Origin: Sclerotiophoma versabilis
Lineage: Eukaryota > Ascomycota > Dothideomycetes > Pleosporales > Didymellaceae
Assembly (NCBI GenBank): GCA_012274445.1
Contig: JAAROD010000049.1
Span: forward strand, 620,001-684,000
Direction: 5' to 3'
Length of the DNA: 64,000 bases
The position numbers and the translations under genes are program-made. The notes under the pieces were generated by a model. The model saw nothing but the letters and a program-made list of their open reading frames with translations, did not search any database and was not told the DNA's origin. Position 1 is the stretch's first letter; every line of letters starts with the position of its first letter. Below, piece after piece: positions 21,882 to 33,913 of this stretch.

Positions 21882-22529
21882 TGCGCTGTTCAGTTGTGCC
21901 AAGGTGTTCAACTTGATGCCGATGATCGGTGTTTGCAGTTAGCCTAGATTAGGAGAACTTCCGGGATGTTGAAGGCTGGTGAGGTCGAGGTTCAGGCTCA
22001 GGCGGTGGCTCTGGCACAGCCCTACGGCCGCCTGCCGCTAGCAGCTGTCAGGCCCGGCTGCTTTTCCCCTGACACCGCCACAGCGAATGGCCACCGTTGC
22101 GAGATCCGTAGATGGTCCGATGAACGTGTGATGACATGGCCGGTCCGGCAGTGTTGTTATTAATTCAATCTGCAGTCTGTCCTTTCAGTAGCTGGTTGCC
22201 TGCCACTACCGCTTTATTCGTGCGCTTATATGCCCACGCCCTGTCCTTCATTTACGCAGATCACCCGTATCGACTTGGATTTCCTATTGCGAGCATCCCG
22301 ACGACGACCGCCTCGGCCAGTGCTCCTGCCGTTTGTGTCGATTGCGTTTCAACGCACTCTGGCCTCTTGTCATACCCCACACCAATATCCGGCTGCTCAT
22401 CTTCCGGCGGTTCTTTAATTGTGAGTGTGCCCAGCATCGCGAGGCGCAGACCTGCACTCGCACCGCCTCGCACCGCAGACGTTTGCTGACCGGAGGACTG
22501 TAGTAGCCCACTCTGAGGTATAGCACAAG
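21882..22529. other. Divergent upstream region between rhodanese gene and ERO1
   Basis: About 650 bp, probably carrying both promoters and the ERO1 5' UTR. I did not find a convincing unfolded-protein-response element or other site. Confidence 0.6.
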
Positions 22530-24501
22530 ATGCGCACAGCATCGCAGGTGTTCTACCTGGCAGTCTTCTCGCTGCTGGGTAGCTCACACGCTGCCGGCCA
22601 TGCCGTGCCTACAAAGTCCAAATCTCCGTCGCCAAACGTCTGCAATGTAAGCAAGAGAGCGGTTTCGCCTTCCACGCACACTCACCATGACGGTGCTAAG
22701 ACCACCTTCCAGTTGGAGCCCGGCGCAATCGTGTCGGACGCCTGCGCAAGCTACAGCACGCTCGAACAGCTCAACGAAGCCATACACCCCTACCTCCACT
22801 CCATCACCCAGGACACCGACTTCTTCTCGCACTACCGCCTGAGCCTGTACAGCAAGAAATGCCCCTTCTGGGACGACGAGAACGGGATATGCGGGAACGT
22901 GGCGTGCGCGGTGAACACATTGGACAACGAGGAGGACATACCGCTGGTCTGGCGCGCAAAGGAGTTGGGAAGGCTCGAAGGGCCCACCGCACATCACCCT
23001 GGCAAGAAGGAGCAAAAGGAAGACAGAAAGAGGCCGCTACATGGCAGTTTGGGCGAGAACGTCGACGAGAGCTGCGTGGTCGAATACGATGACGAATGCG
23101 ACGAGCGCGACTACTGCGTACCGGACGATGCCTTCGCTCCAGCCAAGGGCGACTACGTCTCGCTTGTCGACAACCCGGAGCGCTTCACAGGATACGCCGG
23201 CGTTGGCGCCCAGCAGGTTTGGGAAGCCATCTACCGTGAGAACTGCTTCAGCAAACCGCCGAAGATGGCCCCTGGGCAGTCCAGTGGTCAGTCCGCCCCG
23301 CTTGGAGCTTCGCCGTACGGTGGCTTTGGGAACCAGCAGCAAATGTTGGCAGCGAACCAGCTGCGGAACGTCATGAAAGAGGGCGGTGTTCAGCAGAAGG
23401 TCCAGTCGGCTATTGCTCATGGGACCGCTGTAGCACGTCTCGACCCTGTCGAGTTCGACGATACTTGCTTGGAGAAGCGAGTCTTCCATCGCGTCATCTC
23501 TGGAATGCACGCCTCCATCTCTACGCATCTGTGCTGGGATTACCTGAATCAGACAACAGGTCAATGGGGTCCCAATCTTGCCTGCTACGAACAACGACTC
23601 CACAACTACCCTGAACGCATCTCCAACATTTACTTCAACTACGCGCTTGTCATGCGCGCCGTCGGAAAGATAAAGCAGCACATTCAGGACTACTCCTTCT
23701 GTTCTGAAGACCCTGACCAGGACCTTCGCACCAAGAACTCTGTTCTGCGTCTTGCCTCTGCGCTCCCTTCAGGCCCCGAGATCTTCGACGAAACAGTCAT
23801 GTTCCAGGACCCAGATACTGTCGCCTTGAAGGAAGATTTCCGTAACCGCTTCAGGAATGTTAGCAGGATCATGGACTGCGTTGGCTGCGACAAGTGCCGC
23901 CTTTGGGGGAAGTTGCAGACGAACGGCTACGGCACAGCTCTCAAGGTGCTATTCGAATTCGACGAGAATGACTCTTCAAAGGACCCGCCGCTCCGCCGCA
24001 CCGAGCTTGTTGCGCTCATCAACACCATGGACCGTCTTTCCCATTCGCTATCGGCAATCAAGGAATTCCGTCGTATGATTGACGAGCGTGAAGGTATCCC
24101 CAAGGCTGTTATACCTGCACCGCAGGAGCCATCCCAGGGTGTCCTCAAGACGAAGCTTGCTTTAGAAGATAAAGAGGAACCAGAGATCAAGTATAGAGAT
24201 GACGGTCTTCCTGACTTCAGCCGTGACTGGGATGCAAGCCAAATGACGGTCTGGGAAGAGGTGGTGGCAGAGTATAAGCTGGTCGTCCGTGTCTTCAGAT
24301 ACGTTTTGTCACAGTGGTATTACATGCCGAAGAAATTGTAAGTCATGGCTTCTATACCCACCTCCTTGAGAATCAACGCTAACATGGTACAGTGGAAGAA
24401 TCGCCATCCTTGAGGCGAAGCGCCTGTACGATTGGTGGGCAGGCATGGTGCCCAGTGAGAGGAGTTGGGAGATCCGGATACCCAGACGTGATGAGATTTG
24501 A
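22530..24501 (+). CDS. ERO1: Endoplasmic oxidoreductin-1
   Basis: FAD-dependent thiol oxidase of the ER lumen that reoxidises protein disulfide isomerase. Exons 22530-24337 and 24393-24501, GTAAGT...CAG intron, 638 aa. A hydrophobic signal sequence opens the protein (VFYLAVFSLLGSSHAAG). The shuttle pair is Cys121-x4-Cys126 (CGNVAC), and the active-site pair is Cys450-x2-Cys453 within CVGCDKCRLWGKLQ, which also holds the conserved third Cys456. Other hallmarks: CVVEYDDECDERDYCVPDD, GYAGVGAQQVWEAIYRENCF, and MHASISTHLCWDY. Exon 2 supplies the C-terminal GRIAILEAKRLYDWW...RIPRRDEI. The length is normal for moulds. Divergent from the rhodanese gene. Confidence 0.97.
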
Positions 24502-26094
24502 GGCCTTAGCCATGGATTTGCAAACCACACCAACCTTGTTCTTTATTACATCTTCTGCATAGCATAGGCGTTTGACCTGGAAGCATGGGCATTAGACTGC
24601 GCTATAGATATACTGCTAGCCAATTGGGCTTAACTACCATTCAGACATATGATGTTTATAAGCCTTTCCTCGCACCGTGCACAGTCTGCCTCGCAATCTT
24701 CAAAACTCTTTAAAATCACACTCCCATGCGCACTGTGAAGTGCGTGCCTCGTACGTCACCACACGGCGCGCCTTCGCGCTCGTTCCTCGGCCGAACCCCC
24801 CGTCGTTCACGCCGTCCTAAACTTGCGACTTTGCTCCCATTGGCTTCAGTCGAAACAAGACTTAAGTTAAGCTCAGCACCTGCTTTCGACAGTTGCTGCT
24901 TTGGGAAGGAAGGGGTGCTTCCAAGCACCACGCCTGTTTTCGACAGTTGCTGGATGCGGAATGTATGGGTTGGCGCGGAGACACGTTGGACATGGATTTC
25001 CAGCATGCCATGCATGAGGTTAGTCAGAAGACGTGAGGGATGGGCTCTTGCATCCATGGCCGAGCCAAGCTCGACGTTTGTATTCAACGGCTGCGGATTT
25101 TTGCTAAGAGACGGTATATCAAGGCCTGCGCCGGTTCCCACGGTTTCTTTCGAGAGTAGGCGATGCAGCAAAGCAGATGCTCTCCATTTGTTTGCTGGGG
25201 TTCTCGAGCGCTTGGATAGTCGGCCTGGCAGCTTCGTCGTGGTTGATGGTTGGAGACGAGCTGGGCGCTGTTTGGCGCTGTTACAGAATCGCCTAGGAAG
25301 TGCTCGAACACGTCCCTAACCAAGACCTCCAATCAAATGCTTTCAACGCAAAGTCCTAACGGAAATTTTTGGCTTCTGAGACACTCGAATCTAAAGCAGG
25401 TTATGAATACACTGGGAAGGGTTATTTACTTTATTCTACTCTTCTCTGCACTGATCTGTTCTGTTGGGGCTGCTTTGCTCGGCCGAAGCGGTTAAAGTTT
25501 AAGTTAGAGTTACAGGGAAGCTCAACGCCTGTATTTGATGGTTGCCGCATTGGGGAGTTTGGAAGGTTACAAGCTCGACGCCTACTTTCAACGGAAACCC
25601 AATGACTTGCTCCTTAAGGCAATTTGTTTGGGGGACGTGACGGCAAGCGTGGTGCGGCAGCGCCGTTTGCGGCGGTTGTGGACAGCATGAGGATCGTCGT
25701 TGGCTGCTTCCTTTGTCCTTCGACGGACAGAGCGCTGTTGTACAGACGGGGATAGCGGGATGTTTCCGTGGGTTCCGAAGGTGTCACGACTGCATCCAAA
25801 CTTCGTCTTCGCAACCTCGCAAGATCATCTCGCTTAAATTCCATGCTACAAGACGACGGCAGCTTGTAATGACTCTGATTACTTCTAATGCTCGACGCGT
25901 TTGTTAACTCATGGTTTAAAGCGCACGTTCAGATGGTGGCCGTCAGCATTCAGTTTCGGCCCCCACGAGCTGAGCGTTCGGTTCTGCAGGCCTTACAGCC
26001 GTTCGTGCATGCCACTTCTCATGATGCTTGCGATCTCTTTGATTCATCCTTCTTCGCATACCATAGTGAAACCGGCTTTTGACCTCTTTCGAGC
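24502..26094. other. Intergenic stretch with degenerate coding-like repeats
   Basis: Five copies of an imperfect 27-30-bp element (listed separately) lie in 24869-25600. Long frames are open on both strands of 24716-25319, but neither has a recognisable domain, and the minus frame has no ATG. I regard the stretch as a relic, not as a gene. Confidence 0.5.
24869..25600 (+). repeat. Five dispersed copies of a degenerate SSTPVFDGC-encoding repeat
   Basis: Copies begin near 24869, 24922, 25065, 25518 and 25571. DNA consensus is roughly AAGCTCRACGCCTGTWTTCG followed by ACRGTTGC. On the plus strand they read SSAPAFDSCC, STTPVFDSCW, SSTFVFNGCG, SSTPVFDGCR and SSTPTFNGN. On the minus strand the first three read QQLSKAGAEL, QLSKTGVVL and QPLNTNVEL in one frame. 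Spacing is irregular. See findings. Confidence 0.7.
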
Positions 26095-28433
26095 ATGAAG
26101 CTGTGCAACTACTGCATCACCAACATTTTGGAGAGTAAGATCTCCTGGGATTACCACAATCACTCTTATGACGCTCTCGCGCCGTCGTCGAAGGATCGAT
26201 GCCTCTTCTGTTCGACACTGCGAAAAGATATCAGACGATTGGCGCCGTGGTTGAAGGAGTCTGATTACGCGGAAGCCTGGCCCGTCTACCGCTGGAGCAT
26301 CAGAAGCCTAGCCAAAATTCGAGAGAGTCCGGAGACGGTGGTTGTGACATTTCGATATGTACCACCGAAGAAGAGGCCAAACAAGGTTTTGGATAAGCAA
26401 GATAGTATTGACCTTCCAACGCGGATCTTCTTTCTCCTCCCAGACAAAGGTAGCTATCCAACTTTAGCAGCACGCAATACGATATTCACTTGATTTTAGT
26501 GTATAGCTGACGTTTGATAGACTTACAGCCATTGCCGACGTTAGAACAACTTGGTCGATCAACGAATCCAAGTGTAAATGGCGGTCATCAGATTCGTGCG
26601 TGGGTCGAAAAGTGCGATCAACAACATACAGACTGCATGAGGCGAAGGAAGGCTACCCCAAAAACATCTCGTTTCATCCCAACCCGTCTGCTAGACATCA
26701 GTGGCCTACCGGAGGCCCCTATCCGGGTAATTGAGACAGCCCAAACGACTGTCCAAGGCGCATACTGTTCCCTTTCACACTGCTGGGGTAAACCCGACTT
26801 TGTCCAGCTGCGTGACAACAACAGGAAGTCGTACATGACGAACGGTGTGCCATGGAACATGCTTACCAACAACTTCAAGCAGGCAATTGAGATTGTTCGC
26901 TTTCTTGACGTAGGGTACATCTGGATCGACAGCTTGTGCATCATCCAGGGCAGTGCAGAGGACTGGGTACGCGAAGCAAGTAAGATGCATCTGGTGTACA
27001 GGAACAGCTACTGTAACATAGCGATTGCGGACTCAGTCGGTCAGTACGGAGGTGCTTTTCGTGACCGTGAACCTATGAACGTGTCCCCAGTAGAATACCA
27101 ACCTGGTGAAGGATTTCCCATGTTCAGTGGGAAGAAATGGAGGGTTGTGCCCGAGGATCTGTGGGCCCGCGAGCTGCTTCAGTCGAGTCTGTACACGCGT
27201 GGATGGGTTTTCCAAGGTGCGTTACCGATATCCACTTGACAGCGAAATGCTGACTTGGCCCTAGAGCGAATGCTGTCTCCTCGGATTCTTCATTTCGCCA
27301 GGAACCAGGTCTTCTGGGACTGCCCATCTCTGAGCGCGTGTGAGGCGCTTCCAGCCGGTTTACCGCGACCGATGGACAAGACCTCAGGACCTGACAGACA
27401 CTGGAGAGGTCGATTGCAGGAGCCTGGAGGAAGTCGCGATCTTGCTGGACCAAATGATCAGCCGCTGTCCGTTTACTGGCAGACCGCGGTTCGGAACTAC
27501 ACAAGTTGTAACTTGACACAACGCTCTGACAAGCTCATCGCACTGTGGGGTATTGCGAAACTGATCAAAGACGATATGAGCGTGGAATACGGCGAAGGCC
27601 TCTGGGAAGATAATCTCGAAGATCAGTTGGCATGGCGAGTCGTGGAGTGCAAACTCAAAACACGTCCCATCACCGAAAAGCGCAAGATCCCATCGTGGTC
27701 ATGGGCATCAATGGACGGCGAGATCATAATCGCTGACAGGCTTTCTGACAAGAGTCATCGGACAGTATGTGACCACAACGGCCGAGACCTCGAACTCGAT
27801 CTGAAGGGCGTCAAGCGTTACGCACGGTCGTCACTACTTTCCAGACCCACCGGGCCGGGGTCTTTGCTACAACATCGAGCTCAGAGTGACAGTGTGCTGG
27901 AAATCAAGCACTCGAAGACTACAAGCCAGAAAAATCAACGTGATGACGACAGGGGCAGCAATGTTAAGAAAGTGGATGAGAATGCTGAGCCAGTACTTCA
28001 TAACTATTCCATCCCAATCCAAGGTCATGTAAACTGCGGGATGCTCCAATTCAACGGACTGAATAGGGCATGGGTTCTACGACTACATGATCTGGACAGT
28101 TTCGAAATGGAGGCCTATCCCGACACCATCCCGGGCCCGACAGAATTCCAACACCATACGAAATTTGTTGTGTTGTCAGCCAAGAAAGTAGTGAAACCGA
28201 AGACGGAGGAGATCCAGGTTCATAGCGGCGATAATATTGATTTTGAAGGCCGTGGCATCCTTCTGAAATCGGTTGGTGAAGAAGACGAAGATCGGTTTTG
28301 CAGAGTGGGAGCCTTTGACTTTCGTGCTGCGAACGCGGAGACGTTCAGCCGGTTGTTGGTGACGGTTGGCTGGCAGAGACTTCCACGCAAGAAATTTGAC
28401 ACCAAGCTAGGTAGGAAATTCTGGTTAGAGTAG
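26095..28433 (+). CDS. HET-domain (heterokaryon incompatibility) protein
   Basis: Exons 26095-26449, 26521-27216 and 27265-28433; both introns interrupt codons after base 1, 739 aa. The N-terminal 118 residues carry a Cys-rich start (LCNYCITNI...CLFCSTL). The HET domain lies at about 195-350 and has its hallmarks: YCSLSHCWGKP, FLDVGYIWIDSLCIIQ, DWVREASKMHLVYRNSYCNIA, and RGWVFQERMLSPRILHF across intron 2. The latter half has the usual downstream segment (LIALWGIAKLI, IPSWSWASMDG) and a C-terminal region of unknown role. In fungi HET domains trigger cell death when incompatible alleles meet; recent work connects the fold to bacterial TIR-like defence domains. It lies tail to tail with a NACHT NTPase gene (120 bp between stops). 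The allorecognition role is inferred from family only. Confidence 0.93.
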
Positions 28434-28553
28434 CATCGCTCCGAAACGTCTGATGCCTTCTTGACTGTCGGCCCAACGAGATGGTGATGTTCAAATCTTT
28501 TCCTGTATACTGAACCGTCGAAAAACATAAGTGCCCATCTGATACTTCTGCAA

Positions 28554-30490
28554 TCACGTCCAAGCAACCGTGCCTTTTCGAACCATGAAGGGCTGAGCCG
28601 GTACTTCCTCAATGTGTGGCATGGTCGTGACAGCTCTCGCTAGTTTGTGCCGGTTCATCTCTTGTGGTTCCTCGAATATCTGGTGTGTGCCTGAACTTGT
28701 AGGAGCAGAACCTCGACAGCTGTTTGCTTCAACCTGTATTGAAGAGCGGTAAAGAGCTCGATGGTATTTCTGTTTCACGTAGAACAGGAAATTCTTGTTG
28801 TAGATCTTCAGTCTCTGTGGACCATCAACCATTATATCAACAAGCCAACCTCTAGTGGCTTCCACAATCTCTTCGCCGCTCTGAATTCCGGGTATTTCAA
28901 ACCCTCGCAACTGCTCAAGTAGCTCCTCGATCGCTTCCCCGTCGTTGTATTGCGCAGCAGCGGCAATGGCCTTGAGCGCAATTTCTCGCTGATGCCTGGG
29001 TTGAGCGATGATTCTTTCGAGTCCGCAGTCGAACAAAGCAACGATCGGGGCTGGAAGTTGCTCTTTCCTGGCCTGAAGGCTCTCAGCGAATTCTGTCTCA
29101 TGAACCAGATCTAGTCTTGCCCGCGCTATCCCGACGTTTCCATATGAGTTCGCTGCGATGTATTCCACAAGCGTTTTAATAGGCCGTGAGTCCCGCGTAG
29201 AGATCATGCTTTCGCCCAGAGTAGATAAAGGGGGTTTTCGAGCCGAACTTTGGAGTCCTAAATCACCATGCTCGCGTTCCAGATCCCATGCGATGAACGT
29301 CTCCATCGCCTGCAACGGCGCCCAGAGCCTAATGTTGACATGATCGTACGGCTCGTATAGGCTGCCATCAACATGACTGCAACAGACATCAAAGAAGTGA
29401 AAGGGAGGGAGTAAGCAAGAACTTACCACTGATGGCAAATTCTTCCTGCATCCTTGCATACAAGACAAACTGTAAAACCTTCACAACTGTCGTTGCGACA
29501 CTGCAGGTACATATCCAGTGGGTTGTCGTTGATAAAGTCATGAGAATCGTGATCGCACAGAGCCTGAGTCTGCTCGAAGACCGCCCAACGAGAAGTCAAT
29601 AAAATCTTCACCCTTCTTTGTTGCAAGTCCGCCAGCTCTGTTTCTAGCATGTAACGTACTGTGGGACCGCATCTGTCGATGCCATCGAGGATCAGGAACG
29701 TATAAATGTCATCGGTCGCCTCAAGTATTGCGTGGACAGCTTCACGAAGATATTTCAAACGTTTTCTTCTTTGTGCACCCTCTGGATGAAGCAAAAACCA
29801 ATACCTGTACTCCTGGTAGAGCTGGTCAGACTTGTCGCTTTGAAGTGCAGGACACTCGTTCAGTCTTTGATATACTGTCATTAAAAAGGCTTCGATAAGA
29901 CCGATCTGGCAACCCGAGACATCCTCATCGATGACCGCCGATATTACAGGATGATCCTGATGCTCAGGGTGCTGCTCTAGGTGCCGTGATGCCAATCTGG
30001 CTAACGTTGTCTATGATTGTGTCAGCAAGCTTAGGACGATTATGTCTATTGCTCGCACTTGACTTGCTTGAACTTTGCTCATAAGTTCCTGTTGGCCAGA
30101 AACGATCTCACCGCTGTTCGGCAAAGTAATATCGGCTTATTGCTCCACAGCATGTATACTGCAAGATCGTTCTGCAGTCTTCAGGGGCATCAAAGGCCGA
30201 TTTAGAGGTGACTTGCTGAGATTGTCGCACAATAAAAGGATTGTGCTTACCTTTCCAGCTCCTGGCCCTCCAATACAGTGTAATTGCCAGGTCCCCTCGC
30301 CTCGATGCCATCTACGGAAGGCGTCACAGTCGAACACCCACTCGAGAAGACCTGGGAAGATGTCTGAGGATACACTCCGATTGAAGGGCTGCAAAACTGA
30401 GAGCTCCATTCTAGGTGACGGTGTTGCGTCTTTCAAAGGTGGTTGTTCTTGTCCGCTTTTATGGTGTATTACAGCTGAGTAGGCCAACAT
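28554..30490 (-). CDS. NACHT/NLR-type P-loop NTPase, no repeat domain
   Basis: Exons 30490-30251, 30010-29427 and 29376-28554, 548 aa. The Walker A loop GGPGAGKTT (residues 74-82) is split by intron 1 immediately after the Lys; Walker B is FLILDGID (about 185-192), followed by KILLTSRW as sensor. Around 249-275 a Cys-rich segment (C-x4-C...C-x2-C...C-x2-C-H) crosses intron 2 and resembles the ZZ-like clusters seen after some fungal NACHT domains. The C-terminal 270 residues are helical-looking, with no ankyrin, WD40 or TPR repeats visible. Fungal NACHT proteins act as intracellular sensors in incompatibility and probably innate immunity. The start at 30490 is uncertain: Met at residue 28, or exons upstream, are possible, so an N-terminal effector domain could be missing. 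Intron 1 is unusually long here (240 bp). Confidence 0.8.
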
Positions 30491-30795
30491 AGAGTGTGTC
30501 TGGGATTGTGGCCGGTAAGTGGAGCTGCAGCGCCATCAGTCAGCAACTAGTCTACGTTTGTAGGGGGCCGAAGCCCAAATCATCTCCCGAAATGGCAGAT
30601 GGAGGCGTAAAGCTTCACGCGGGTGCCTGGACGGCTGAAATGGCCCCCAAACATCAATAAGGCGCTCCATCAAGCATGGTATGGACGCCAACTGCAGCCA
30701 CACATAGTTTTGCTTAAATGAGTGAGTGTGCCCTTTTTTCTCAAGGAAATCACCCCGACAGTAATTTGATTGTGTGGTCTTAGTGTGTCGAAAGG
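30491..30795. other. Short divergent promoter region (NACHT gene / S41 gene)
   Basis: 305 bp between the two start codons. If upstream exons of the NACHT gene exist, they would lie here or overlap the S41 gene. No regulatory motif recognised. Confidence 0.5.
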
Positions 30796-33573
30796 ATGCT
30801 TTACCAGAGCTTCTTGCTGCTCGGCTTTGCAGCCTTCAGCCTCGCCCGTTCGGTACCACACAAGATCGCTCGGCAGGAACCGTCAACTACCGCTAGCGCC
30901 CCGGATACTCAGTCGACAGTTTGCGGCGAGATCATTGATGCTGTGGATAATGAAGGTGAGTCAGTCCCATGGTGATCGGGGAAAGGTGGAATAGAGGGGT
31001 CAAATCCAGCGCATCACGCTTGAGCACACTCTTTCCCCCACAATTTCGGCCTTCTCCCCTTCTCAATTTCGTCGAGCTGACATTGAAAAGGTTACCAATT
31101 TTTTGCGGCCAGCTATGCTTTTGAATGCCTTACAAGTGTGCCATTCAACAGCGCTGTTGCTTCGCGCTTTATTGCCTATTGGAATGAAACCCTCCAATTC
31201 CAGACTACTCTAGCATACTTAAAAAGTCCTCCCGAAGGATATCAACAGCCGGCCTTCGACTTTCTGACAGAACTTGCAAGGGTACAACAGCGTGTAGATG
31301 CAGGCGCATACCGTAATCAATATGATTTCGAGGCAGACGTTCAGCTTCTGACCTACGCCTTGAAGGACGGCCACGTCATGCTGAACGCTGGTATTTTGTC
31401 AGCCTTCTCCTTTGGCAGCCCCTACGAGATTACATCGGTCTCTATCGATGGCAAACAGGCCCCAAAAGTCTACATCACCGATGACCTTCTTCCGGAGAAG
31501 GCATCGGAGTCCTGGACACCGTCACCAATCGTTACTATCAATGGAACAGAAGTCGATCAGTTCGTAAGTATATACGCTGCGCTCAATTCATGGGGTTATC
31601 TTGAACCGCATGCAGAATGGAATGATCTGATGTCCCATCCTACACTCGACATACAAGGCGGACTGACTACGTTCTCCGGCTCAGGCACGTTCTATCCCGG
31701 CGATAATCTGACCTTTACATTTGAGAATGGCACGTCTCTCGATACCATCTGGATAGCGATCTATAACGAGCCTGCCAATGCGACAGGGCCTTTGACTACG
31801 GGCGGTGACTTTTACAACTACTTTGTGCTCGGACTTTTACCCGCGTCGTATGAGCCTATCGCATCTCCACCTGAAAGCTCTGGGGAGTCAGAACCTGCCC
31901 AGACTGCTCCTGGAAACTGGTCCCAAGCAAGTTACGGTGCTTTCCCCGAAAACCCAGATATCGTACAATACGACCTCGGCGTCTTCTACAGTGGCCTTGT
32001 AACAGGCTACTATTACAAAGACATCTCCACAGGTGTTTTGAGCCTTCCAAGCTTTGATGCTATCCCAGAGACGATAGGGAACTGGTCGAATGCCGTTTCT
32101 TATTTCATCGGCAACGCTTCTGATGCTGGTGTAGACAAGGTTGTGATCGATCTGCAACGCAACTCCGGTGGCACTCCTCTTCTTGCGTATACTACTTTCA
32201 AAGCGTTGTTCCCAGATCTCACACCCTTTTCAGGGAGCAGAAGGCGCAGCTTTGAGCTAGCCAATGTACTGGGTTCGGCGACGACAGAGTGGTGGAACTC
32301 ATTGGACGAAGCCAACGACACGGAAGTCTATACCAAGTACGATAATGCGGCGAACGAGTGGGTCGTTACTGATCGGCTCAACGCTGCTACTGGCAAAAAC
32401 TTCAGCAGCTGGTCTGAATATCAGGGGCCAGTCCGGGCCAGAGACGACGAGTTCTCTCTTGTTGAACGATACGACCTGGCAAACCCTACCTTTGATACTG
32501 TAAGTCCTCCTATATGACGGTTTGCACAGCCGTTTTAAATTGCTCTAACAATTATTTAGGCTGCTTTTGATGAGTGGATACCAGTCATGTATCTACCAGA
32601 TAAGAGTGAATGGCCGTTTATAGAGCGAACTTTCCGGCCGGACCAGATTGTCCTGCTTACTGATGGCCTCTGTGCATCTGCCTGCTCACTTTTTGTCGAG
32701 ATGATGATACAAGCGGGAGCTAAAACGGTGGTGGCAGGAGGTCAACCAGCAAAGGGACCTATGCAGGCCGTCAGTGGTACCCGTGGTGCCAGATCATACG
32801 ACACTTACGCTCTAGACAACGACATGAGTTTTGCCCGAAGCATCGATAACGCCGTCGAGACGAACGTGAACGCAACGATTCCCGAGATCAGAGACTCTGC
32901 TATCTATGTCAAATACGCCGCGTTCAATCTTCGCGACCAGGTCCGTAAAAGCGACACCACGCCACTGCAGTTCATGTACGAAGCCGCCGACTGCCGCATC
33001 TATTACACATTGGCGAACATCTACAACATGACGCGTTTGTGGCATGACGTCTCTGCTGCAGCTTTTGTAGACTCTTCCCTATGCGTAGAGGGATCTACGG
33101 GTTTTTCTAAGACCAACAACACCAATCCCACCTCGCCGCCGAGACCTGCTGCTCAACAACCTGTCCTTAGCCTCAATACCACAGCAGTCGAGCAAGTCAA
33201 GTGGGATGATGACGACAGCGACAGCCTCCACGCAGGGGTGACCAGCTATGGCACGCGCGGCACCAACCCTTTCCCAAGCTGCATAAAGACAAGTGGTGGA
33301 GAAGGTTGTTTTGATCCTGGCTCAGTATGCAGATCGGTATCTGTATTCTGTTCTAAGGACCGGAAATATGTGTCAGTACGAAGGTGTCTTCCAGAATGCC
33401 GGAACCAATCAGGTAATCGATGTCATGGATCTTGCCAGCTCGACTCTCCCAGTGGGGAGAGCAAGCCTATCTTCCAGAATGCAGCAGGGACTCAGTTTCA
33501 AGAGAGACTTTCGACTGGTTACTGTCACCCCACGGTAGGCACAAAAGCGTTGGGATGCACGGCAGACGGATGA
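30796..33573 (+). CDS. Secreted peptidase S41-family protein (CPAF/UstP-like)
   Basis: Exons 30796-30955, 31091-32499 and 32560-33573; phases fit, 860 aa. The start at 30796 gives a signal peptide (MLYQSFLLLGFAAFSLARS) and was chosen for it, although most of the coding capacity begins after intron 1. The core includes DGHVMLNAGILSAF, VVIDLQRNSGGTPLL, and LLTDGLCASACSLFVEMM, where the Ser of CASAC matches the nucleophile of S41 (C-terminal-processing-type) peptidases. Many N-glycosylation sequons (NGT, NWS, NDT, NAT) support secretion. The C-terminal 100 residues are Cys-rich. Homologous proteins occur widely in ascomycetes, including UstP of the ustiloxin cluster; most have no known substrate. 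I see no biosynthetic cluster around it here. The position of the stop depends on there being no intron near 33300. Confidence 0.85.
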
Positions 33574-33913
33574 TCTTCAGCGTCACAGAATTTAGCGAGT
33601 TTAATCTGCAATCCGAGCACAAGCTGCGCCTCTGAGAACATGTGATGATTGATTCAAAAAAGATTACTAGCTTACAGATCATAGTGAAGAGCCTTTTATA
33701 GCACAAACCTCATGCAAAAAACATTCCCTAACTCCTCTTAAACTGCATTTGCAGATGAGCTGAGAACGATGTATAAACAGGACCATAAAGTCTCTCCGAA
33801 GATGATCCGTCTCTTCTGCCTCAGATATATCCTGCTCCAACCCGGTGGGTATATGGCTCTTCTGTCTCTCCCATGTTACATCGCCGCGTGGCAGGATGAT
33901 GGGTTCATATCGT
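33574..33913. other. Intergenic region between convergent S41 gene and CPA2
   Basis: 340 bp of 3' flanks for both genes; nothing else recognised. Confidence 0.6.
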
